From JANYIP01 sp031394045 (GTDB lineage: Bacteria > Actinomycetota > Actinomycetes > Prado026): a stretch of 13,698 nt of DNA. Both the position numbers and the translations under genes were made by a program. Where the stretch lies: positions 1 through 13,698 of the forward strand of contig JANMWN010000097.1 in the NCBI GenBank assembly GCA_031394045.1, given 5' to 3'. How positions within the stretch are numbered: the first letter of the stretch is position 1; each line of letters starts with the position of its first letter. Of the stretch, positions 6,541 through 12,381 are shown piece by piece. The notes beneath the pieces were generated by a model. That model had not been told where the DNA came from, did not search any database, and worked only from the letters and a program-made list of their open reading frames with translations.

Positions 6541-9500
6541 GTGCGAGGTCGTCGTGGAGCTGCCCTGGCAGCCTCCGTCGTTGGGGCCATGGTGCTGTCG
6601 CTGGCCACGGGACCGGCGGCGCTCGCCCTGCAGACCGCGCAGAGCGACATCGTCTCCGCCGACCCGGCCGACTTCACGCCCAACGTCCTCGACGGCGAGG
6701 TCGATGCGATCGCGCAGATGGGCAACACGATCATCCTCGGCGGCACCTTCACCCAGGCGGCCGACCTCGGCGTCGGCATGCCGGTGCTGACCCGCAACCA
6801 CATCCTGGCGTTCGACGCGACCACGGGGATCATCAGCACGACCTTTGTGCCGCAGCTCGACGGCGACGTCGAGACGCTGCTCCCGAGCGGCGACGGCACC
6901 TCGCTCTTCGTCGGCGGTGACTTCACCACGGTCAACGGTGTCGCGTCCAAGAGCCTGACCAAGCTCAACCTCGCCGACGGCTCGCGTACCTCTGGGTTCA
7001 GCTTCCCCCGGCCTGACGGCGTGATCAAGGACATGCGCCTGGTGCACGGGCAGGTGGTCGTCGCCGGCAACTTCAAGCACGTCGGCTTCAACAGCCGCAG
7101 CCAGCTGGCGTCGCTCAACCCGACGACGGGCGCGCTGACCTCCTTCGTCAACTTCGCGCTGGCCGGCACCCTGCACCCGACCGACCCGACCGAGATCGTC
7201 AAGGTATCCAAGATCGACGTGAGCGCCGACGGCTCCAAGCTCCTGGGGATCGGTGACTTCAAGACCGTCAACGGCGCCTCCCGGCCGCAGATCTTCCTGC
7301 TCAACACCTCGGGCGCCGTCGCCACCCTCTCGCCCTGGCAGACCAGCTTCTTCACCACGACCTGCTCGGCGGGCGACGACACCTACATGCGGGCCATCGA
7401 CATCTCACCGGACGGGACGTACGCAGTAGCGACGACCACCGGCGGCTACCACGGCGTCACCGGCGCCTGCGACACGAACACCCGCTGGGACCTGACCACC
7501 ACGAGCAGCAACCTCTCGCCGCAGTGGACGAACGTGACCGGCGGCGACACCTCGCAGGCCGTGGCCATCACCGGTACGGCGGTCTATGTCGGCGGCCACT
7601 TCCGCTGGGCCAACAACCCGTACTCCAGCAACGCGGCCGGCCCAGGCGCGGTCCCACGCGAGGGCCTGGTCGCCCTCGACCCGACGAACGGGCTGCCGCT
7701 CACCTGGAACCCGGGCCGAGCCCGCGGCGTCGGCGTGTTCTCCATGCTCGCGACCTCGACCGGCCTCTGGGTCGGCAACGACACCACCCTCATCGGCGGC
7801 GAGACGCACGCCCGCATCGCATTCTTCCCGCTCGCCGGTGGCGTGACGCCACCCGCCAACCTGACCGGCGCCCTGCCCGAGGACGTGTACCTGATGGGCG
7901 CGCCGACCAGCGCCCGCGGCGCGCTCCCGGTCACCTGGGGCGACACCATCAACCGCCGGTTCTGGATCGGGCCCGGCTCCACGCCCGAAGCCACCGCCAC
8001 GCCCGCGCTGGGCGGCGCCTGGAACGCCTCTCGGGGCAGCTTTCTGGTCGACAGCACCGTCTACTCCGGCTGGTCGGACGGCACCCTGCAGGCCCGCAGC
8101 TTCGACGGCGCCACCCTCGGTGCACCCACGAACGTCGAGCTGTACGCGAGCACCTTCGTCGCCGACCTGCCCACCATCACCGGCAGCTTCTACGCGAACA
8201 ACCGGATCTACTACACGATGGCCGGCGACACGAACCTGTACACCCGTACGTTCACGCCGCAGAGCCAGGTCGTCGGCTCCATCCGCTACACCGTGACCGG
8301 CGCTAGCCCCATGAACGCGGCCAACATCACCGGGATGTTCCTCTCCGGCACCAGCGTGTACTTCGCCAACGCCGCCAGCGGCAACCTGCTCAAGGTGACG
8401 CTCACCGGCGCGACGGTGCAGAGCCCCGGCACGATCAACGGACCGGCGACCACCGTCGAGACGGCCACCGACTGGCGCGCACGCGGCGCGTTCGTCTGGA
8501 ACGGTCAGCCCGCCACACGCGTGAACACGCCGCCCACCGCGGTCGCCACCTCGTCCTGCGTCGCAGCGGCCTGCACGTTCTCGGGTACCGGCTCGTTCGA
8601 CCCCGACGGCCACCTCGTCAGCTACGCCTGGGACTTCGGCGACGGCACCACCACGACCGGCCCGACGGCGTCCCACAGCTACGTCGCGGCCGGCACCTAC
8701 TCGGTCAGCCTCACCGTGACGGACTTCCAGGGCGCGACTGACACCGACACGCTGTCGGTGCACCCGGTCCACTCGCAGTACACGGCCATCGGGCCTTGTC
8801 GCGTCTTCGACACCCGTACCGGCCACGGCTCGTGCTCGCTGGCACCGACCATCGTCAAGGCACCGGTCGGCCCCGGCGGCACCCTCTCGGTCAAGGTGAC
8901 CGGGGTCGCCAACGTCCCGGCGACGGCCACCGCGGTCGTCCTGAACGTGACCGCGGTCAGCGCGACGGCAGCCACCTTCGTGACGGTGTTCCCGCACGGC
9001 GGCAGCACACCGCTCGCCTCCAACCTCAACGTCAACACCTCGGCGCCGACACCCAACCTGGTGATCGTGCCGGTGGGCGCCGGCGGCATCGTCGACTTCT
9101 ACAACGCCAAGGGCAACGTTGAGCTGCTCGCGGACATCGCCGGCTACTTCTCGCCGACGTCCACCGGCAAGTACGCCGCCGTCGGTCCGTGCCGGCTGTT
9201 CGACACGCGTACCGGTACGGGTGTGTGCCCGAGCGCTCAGCCGGTCACAGCCGCCCCGCTCGGCGCCGGGCAGACGTTGTCGGTGCTGGTCCGTGGTGTC
9301 GGGACCGTGCCGACCGACGCGACGGCGGTCGTCCTCAACGTGACCGGGGTGCAGTCGACAGCGACCACGTTCGTCACGGTCTCCCCCAGCCTGGTCGCCC
9401 GCCCGCTGGCCTCCAACCTGAACCTGCACAACGCGGGTGCCGTCGCCAACCTGGTCGTCGTCCCCATCGGCTCGGACGGCAAGGTGAACTTCTACAACGA

Positions 9501-9945
9501 CAAGGGCACCGTCAACCTGATCGCAGACGTCGCCGGCTACTTCTCCCCGAGCGCGACGCCTGGGTATACCCCGACCGGACCATGCCGGGTCTTCGACACC
9601 CGTACCGGAACCGGCTCATGCCTCAACGCTCCCGGCGCACCCAAGGCCGTCATCGCGGCCGACTCGTCGATCGCGGTCAAGGTCACCGGCATGGGCGGCG
9701 TCCCCGACACGGCCACCGCGGTCGTGCTCAACGTCACCGCGGTGGACGCCAGCGCCACGACGTTCGTCACGGTCTGGCCGGACGGCGATGCCCGGCCACT
9801 CGCCTCCAACCTCAACGTCTCGTCCAAGCCGGCCGTCCCGAACCTGGTCATCGTCCCGATCGGTGCCGGCGGGATGATCGACTTCTACAACGCGAACGGT
9901 CACGTCAACGTGGTCGCCGACATCGCCGGGTACTTCTCCCCCTGA
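6541..9945 (+). CDS. Secreted beta-propeller-like, PKD and triple-repeat surface protein
   Basis: This 1134-aa exported protein starts with a Sec signal peptide (MRGRRGAALAASVVGAMVLS, likely cut after ALA near residue 33). Residues of about 40-300 show repeats of the type 'IILGGTFTQ...RNHILAFDATTG', 'LFVGGDFTTVNGVAS..LTKLNLADGS' and 'VVVAGNFKHVG', like DUF5122/delta-60 beta-propeller blades. Residues of about 300-655 are beta-rich and I do not recognise them. A PKD domain follows at about 663-742 (FDPDG, then WDFGDG around W697). The C-terminus is three copies of an extracellular repeat at 751, 882 and 1013. No sortase motif or C-terminal membrane anchor is present; the chain ends in IAGYFSP. 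Adhesive or structural roles on the surface are inferred. GTG 6541 has GGAGGG just upstream. Downstream lies a polysaccharide deacetylase. Confidence 0.88.
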   Translation: MRGRRGAALAASVVGAMVLSLATGPAALALQTAQSDIVSADPADFTPNVLDGEVDAIAQMGNTIILGGTFTQAADLGVGMPVLTRNHILAFDATTGIISTTFVPQLDGDVETLLPSGDGTSLFVGGDFTTVNGVASKSLTKLNLADGSRTSGFSFPRPDGVIKDMRLVHGQVVVAGNFKHVGFNSRSQLASLNPTTGALTSFVNFALAGTLHPTDPTEIVKVSKIDVSADGSKLLGIGDFKTVNGASRPQIFLLNTSGAVATLSPWQTSFFTTTCSAGDDTYMRAIDISPDGTYAVATTTGGYHGVTGACDTNTRWDLTTTSSNLSPQWTNVTGGDTSQAVAITGTAVYVGGHFRWANNPYSSNAAGPGAVPREGLVALDPTNGLPLTWNPGRARGVGVFSMLATSTGLWVGNDTTLIGGETHARIAFFPLAGGVTPPANLTGALPEDVYLMGAPTSARGALPVTWGDTINRRFWIGPGSTPEATATPALGGAWNASRGSFLVDSTVYSGWSDGTLQARSFDGATLGAPTNVELYASTFVADLPTITGSFYANNRIYYTMAGDTNLYTRTFTPQSQVVGSIRYTVTGASPMNAANITGMFLSGTSVYFANAASGNLLKVTLTGATVQSPGTINGPATTVETATDWRARGAFVWNGQPATRVNTPPTAVATSSCVAAACTFSGTGSFDPDGHLVSYAWDFGDGTTTTGPTASHSYVAAGTYSVSLTVTDFQGATDTDTLSVHPVHSQYTAIGPCRVFDTRTGHGSCSLAPTIVKAPVGPGGTLSVKVTGVANVPATATAVVLNVTAVSATAATFVTVFPHGGSTPLASNLNVNTSAPTPNLVIVPVGAGGIVDFYNAKGNVELLADIAGYFSPTSTGKYAAVGPCRLFDTRTGTGVCPSAQPVTAAPLGAGQTLSVLVRGVGTVPTDATAVVLNVTGVQSTATTFVTVSPSLVARPLASNLNLHNAGAVANLVVVPIGSDGKVNFYNDKGTVNLIADVAGYFSPSATPGYTPTGPCRVFDTRTGTGSCLNAPGAPKAVIAADSSIAVKVTGMGGVPDTATAVVLNVTAVDASATTFVTVWPDGDARPLASNLNVSSKPAVPNLVIVPIGAGGMIDFYNANGHVNVVADIAGYFSP
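8791..9945 (+). repeat. Three 131-codon (393-bp) protein repeats
   Basis: The codons for Gly-Pro-Cys-Arg open each unit at 8791, 9184 and 9577, so both intervals are exactly 393 bp. Each unit reads GPCR(V/L)FDTRTG-x-G-x-C, then 'TATAVVLNVT' or 'TDATAVVLNVT', 'TTFVTV', 'PLASNLN(V/L)', 'NLV(I/V)VP(I/V)G', 'DFYN' or 'NFYN', and '(I/V)AGYFSP'. Each has two Cys 12 residues apart (753/765, 884/896, 1015/1027), suggesting one disulfide per unit. The last unit ends at the stop. Confidence 0.85.
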
Positions 9946-10039
9946 CCGGGCTGGCGGTCGGCGGAACTCGAGCCGCCCGACTCACGTTGAAGGCGTGGGG
10001 CGTCGATCAGCACCACATCGACGAGAGGCAGCGAACGGG
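9946..10039 (+). other. 94-bp intergenic region with inverted repeats
   Basis: A short GGCGG (9960-9964)/CCGCC (9973-9977) stem lies just after the upstream stop. It has no T-run and is weak as a terminator. A better 7-bp inverted repeat sits at 10001-10023 and is listed separately. A GAGAGG at 10023-10028 is the best RBS candidate, 11 nt before the ATG. Confidence 0.35.
10001..10023. promoter_or_regulatory. Perfect 7-bp inverted repeat before the deacetylase gene
   Basis: CGTCGAT (10001-10007) and ATCGACG (10017-10023) are exact reverse complements separated by 9 nt. The second arm touches the GAGAGG purine run, so it could be an operator or an mRNA hairpin shielding the RBS. No binding protein is suggested by the sequence. 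Confidence 0.35.
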
Positions 10040-11140
10040 ATGACCGACCCAGGACGACCGGGGCTGAGCCGGCGGCGGTTCCTGGCCCTCGGAGCGGCGG
10101 CGGCCGCCGTCCCCGTGCTGGGTGGCTGCAGCGGCGCGAGGGTCTCAGCAGAGTTCGCTCCGGGGGCGTCCCGAGGCCTGGGCGCGCGTGCGGCGACCTG
10201 GGTCCGCGACCAAGTCTCCACCGCCCTGCCACGCCAGCCGGAGTGGGCGCGCGGGATGGGCTGGGGGGCGCAGTCGCTGGGTGCGGGGGCGCCGGACCAC
10301 CTGCTGATCCTCAGCTATCACGACGTAACCGCTGACGGGCTCCGCCGCACCGACGGGCGCGCCGACCGCTACACGGTGTCCGCCGCGGCCTTCGCGGCCC
10401 AGATGCAGATGCTCGCGTCGTCCGGCTTCCGCTCGGTACGCATCAGCGACGTGGTCCGATCGGCGACCGGCGGCGTAGCCCTGCCCGCACGGTCCGTCCT
10501 GATCACCTTCGACGACGGCGGCGCCGGCCAGTGGATCTTCGCCGACCGGGTGCTCGCCGACCTGGGCCTGCACGCCGTCGCCTTCCTGATCACCGGTCAT
10601 CTCGGCGCGAGCCCGGCGTACCTGTCCTGGCCGGAGGCGCAGGCCCTGGGTCGGTCCGGTCGGTGGGACATCCAGGCCCACACCCACGACCAGCATCACT
10701 TCGTGCCCACCGGACCGCTCACGCCACCCGCGTCGGTCCTCATCAACCGCATCTGGGACCCCGTCTCGCGGACGCTCGAACCGGCGGCAGCGGCGCGGGC
10801 GCGGGTCGAGGCGGACCTCGCGACCTGCCTCGACCTGCTCGGGCGGAACGGCCTCGACCGGCCGGACGCCTTCGCGTACCCGTTCTCGCAGGTCGACCAG
10901 CCGACCAACGACCCAGGCTTCGCCGCGGGGGTGGCTGGGTTGCTCGCGTCGCGGTTCGCGCTACGCCTGTCGAACACCTCGACAGGGCGGCTCGCCCTGC
11001 CAGAGGACCTCCGTCGGGGGACGCTGCCACGCCTGGAGGTGCAGCACGGAGTCACCGCGCTCGACCTGTTCGAACGGATCCACGCAGCCGACACTCCGCG
11101 TGGGTTCGACCACTCCACAGGAGGGCTCGCAGGGGGTTAG
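10040..11140 (+). CDS. Tat-exported lipoprotein polysaccharide deacetylase (PgaB/IcaB-like)
   Basis: This 366-aa protein has a twin-arginine lipoprotein signal: 'LSRRRFLALG', an alanine-rich core and lipobox LGGC with Cys30. The mature part is a NodB-fold (CE4) deacetylase. 'ILSYHDV' (first strand), 'PARSVLITFDDGG' with metal and catalytic Asp158/Asp159, and 'DIQAHTHDQHHF' with His214 and His219 are visible. The Asp...His-x4-His arrangement is that of PgaB/IcaB-type poly-N-acetylglucosamine deacetylases, which remove acetyl groups from beta-1,6-GlcNAc outside the membrane. 'DAFAYPFSQVD' is the later conserved Pro strand. The substrate here is inferred. ATG 10040 gives an intact Tat signal; the open frame back to 9995 adds nothing recognisable. 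It follows the repeat surface protein by 94 bp. Confidence 0.9.
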   Translation: MTDPGRPGLSRRRFLALGAAAAAVPVLGGCSGARVSAEFAPGASRGLGARAATWVRDQVSTALPRQPEWARGMGWGAQSLGAGAPDHLLILSYHDVTADGLRRTDGRADRYTVSAAAFAAQMQMLASSGFRSVRISDVVRSATGGVALPARSVLITFDDGGAGQWIFADRVLADLGLHAVAFLITGHLGASPAYLSWPEAQALGRSGRWDIQAHTHDQHHFVPTGPLTPPASVLINRIWDPVSRTLEPAAAARARVEADLATCLDLLGRNGLDRPDAFAYPFSQVDQPTNDPGFAAGVAGLLASRFALRLSNTSTGRLALPEDLRRGTLPRLEVQHGVTALDLFERIHAADTPRGFDHSTGGLAGG

Positions 11141-11149
11141 GCTCAGAGC

Positions 11150-11200
11150 GCGGCGGCTCCGGTTGACCTACTCCCCCGTCGGTCCTGGGGCCGCCGCCTT
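11150..11200 (+). terminator. Possible intrinsic terminator after the deacetylase gene
   Basis: An 11-bp GC-rich stem forms between 11150-11160 (GCGGCGGCTCC) and 11187-11197 (GGGGCCGCCGC), with one G-T mismatch read as a G-U wobble in RNA. It is followed by CTTACTCTT. The 26-nt loop is long and the T-tract is interrupted, so this is only suggestive. Confidence 0.4.
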
Positions 11201-11253
11201 ACTCTTCCCGGACTTTGCTCGCCCTCGCAGGTGCTGCGCCGCGCTGTGAGCAT

Positions 11254-11259
11254 CACACT
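11254..11259 (+). promoter_or_regulatory. Weak -10-like element before the macrodomain-like gene
   Basis: CACACT is followed by seven bases and ATG 11267, the same spacing as at the stronger TANNNT sites. It keeps A2 and T6, but the first base is C. It supports ATG 11267 over the in-frame GTGs at 11231 and 11246. Confidence 0.35.
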
Positions 11260-11266
11260 GAGACTC

Positions 11267-11779
11267 ATGCAGGTACGCCTCGCCCTCGGCAGCGTCGCCG
11301 ATCAGCCGGCCGATGCGGCGGTACGCATCGCCCCGCCCTCGATCGTCGCGCGCACGGCCGACGACCTGCTGCTTCGGGCCGGTCCAGACATCGAGGCGAT
11401 CTGCCGGAACCTGCGCCGCGAAGGGTTCCGGCGCGGCCTCCCCGTGGCCGAGACCGTGGTGACCCAGGGCGGCCGGCTCCCTGCGCCGTGGCTGGTGCAC
11501 GTCGTGGCGCCCACGTACTCGGTCAAAGCCGACCGCGCCTACCAGCTCTCCGCGGCCTATCGCGCCTGCCTCCGCGAGGCGGACGTGCTCGGCGCACGCA
11601 CGCTCGCGATGCCGGCCCTGGGCGCGTGGGCCCCGTTCTGGCCGCTGCTCGAGGCGACCCGGATCGGGCTCGGCACGCTGGAAGGCACGCCGACCAAGGT
11701 GCGCGAGGTGCGCCTGATGCTGTCCAACCCGGCGGCGCTTGAGCTCTTCGCCGAGGCACTAGCCCGACGTCTCGTTTGA
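11267..11779 (+). CDS. Degenerate macrodomain-like protein
   Basis: This 170-aa protein aligns by eye along its whole length with Appr-1''-p/macrodomain proteins: 'MQVRLALGSVADQPADAAVRI' (family 'i.lv.GdIt...vDaIVNaAN'), 'AGPDIEAICRNLR' ('aGp.l..ecr'), 'LPVAETVVTQGGRLPAPWLVHVVAPTYS' ('lptGeavvT.gy.LPa.yvIHtvgP.y'), 'LSAAYRACLREADVLGARTLAMPALGAW' and 'EVRLMLSNPAALELFAEAL'. Active macrodomains bind or hydrolyse ADP-ribose. The residues expected for that are absent: the NAAN position reads RIAP, the Gly-rich GGGGVDxxIH loop is missing, and the ST-G-V/I-Y-G-Y/W-P loop reads GAWAPFWP. Enzyme activity is therefore doubtful, and a binding or structural role is inferred. Start at ATG 11267, 7 nt after CACACT. 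Some 37 bp separate it from the GNAT gene. Confidence 0.72.
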   Translation: MQVRLALGSVADQPADAAVRIAPPSIVARTADDLLLRAGPDIEAICRNLRREGFRRGLPVAETVVTQGGRLPAPWLVHVVAPTYSVKADRAYQLSAAYRACLREADVLGARTLAMPALGAWAPFWPLLEATRIGLGTLEGTPTKVREVRLMLSNPAALELFAEALARRLV

Positions 11780-11803
11780 TCTACCACCAACAACCGTCGT
11801 CGT

Positions 11804-11809
11804 TATCGT
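11804..11809 (+). promoter_or_regulatory. Predicted -10 element of the GNAT gene (leaderless)
   Basis: TATCGT is followed by TGTTCTC and the in-frame GTG at 11817, exactly 7 nt. It lies in a locally AT-rich stretch (11771-11816) between the two genes. There is no Shine-Dalgarno. Confidence 0.55.
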
Positions 11810-11816
11810 TGTTCTC

Positions 11817-12257
11817 GTGATCGTGCCCATGACCGACGCGCACTCCGCGGGCGTGCTCACGGTCTACGTCGAAGGCATGAATACGGGGAACGCCACGTTC
11901 GAGACCGACGCGCCCTCCTGGGAGGCCTTCGACGCCGGCCACCTGCTGGAGCACAGCGTCTACGTCAGCGAGGCCGCCCGGGGCCGTGGCGTCGGGCGGG
12001 CGCTCATGCTCGAGCTGATCCGGTCGACCGAGGCTGCGGGGGTATGGAACAGGCAGTCCGGCATCCACGTCGAGAACGACGCCAGCCGGGCCCTGCACGC
12101 AGCCGTCGGCTTCCGCGAGGTCGGGCTGCCGCTGCGGCTCGGTCAGCGCGAAGGCGTCTGGCGCGACATCGTCATGGTCGAGCGGCGAAGCACCAGTACC
12201 GCTGCACGATGCCGGCGATCAGCGCAGCTGCGGCGGCGATCGCGAGGGTGTCGCTGA
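11817..12257 (+). CDS. GNAT acetyltransferase, internally shortened
   Basis: This 146-aa protein belongs to the phosphinothricin-acetyltransferase-like GNAT group, which moves acetyl from acetyl-CoA to an amine. 'MIVPMTDAHSAGVLTVYVEGMNTGNATFET' is the typical N-terminal strand and helix. 'EHSVYVSEAARGRGVGRALM' is the central strand plus the acetyl-CoA loop (R-G-R-G-V-G, 55-60). 'GIHVENDASRALHAAVGFREVG' and 'GVWRDIVMVERRS' are the usual end. Between His42-Leu43 and Glu45 the usual 30-or-so residues (beta2, beta3 and the start of beta4) are missing without a frame change. After ERRS, where relatives stop, the frame continues 21 residues, rich in Arg, through sequence antisense to the minus-strand membrane protein. 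It may be a decaying gene. GTG 11817 fits the family start; ATG 11829 is an alternative. Confidence 0.75.
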   Translation: MIVPMTDAHSAGVLTVYVEGMNTGNATFETDAPSWEAFDAGHLLEHSVYVSEAARGRGVGRALMLELIRSTEAAGVWNRQSGIHVENDASRALHAAVGFREVGLPLRLGQREGVWRDIVMVERRSTSTAARCRRSAQLRRRSRGCR

Positions 12258-12381
12258 TCGGCCGGTTGCCGTTGACGGTCAGCCAGGACACCGCGATCAG
12301 CACGGCGGCAGCGCCGATGAGTGCGTACCCACGCCGGTTGGCCGGGTCGGGGCTCTTGCCAGAACCAGTGCTGGAGCTCAC
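12172..12381 (-). CDS. Small two-helix membrane protein (69 aa)
   Basis: GTG at 12381 overlaps the TGA of the primase-polymerase gene (GTGA, 12378-12381), so this small gene is probably translated by coupling. After a short polar N-terminus ending 'DPANRRG' come two hydrophobic stretches, 'YALIGAAAVLIAVSWL' (about 18-33) and 'TLAIAAAAALIAGIVQRYWCF' (about 44-64), separated by 'TVNGNRPISD'. I do not recognise a family. The frame is also open further upstream, to 12831, but that extension is a shadow of the primase-polymerase gene. Its 3' end overlaps the tail of the convergent GNAT frame by 86 bp. The hydrophobic pattern and the overlap make it likely to be real; no direct link to DNA repair is visible. 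Confidence 0.6.
   Translation of the reverse strand: MSSSTGSGKSPDPANRRGYALIGAAAVLIAVSWLTVNGNRPISDTLAIAAAAALIAGIVQRYWCFAARP

Noticed and set aside
7405..9429. A 674-codon open frame on the minus strand antisense to the PKD protein
   Set aside because: Its translation is Gly/Arg/Val/Ala-rich low-complexity sequence typical of the antisense of a high-GC gene. It has no recognisable domain, while the plus strand carries a signal peptide, PKD domain and repeats.
11138..11143. TAGGCT hexamer overlapping the deacetylase stop codon
   Set aside because: It resembles the other -10 boxes, but no start codon lies 7 nt downstream and no convincing gene begins there.
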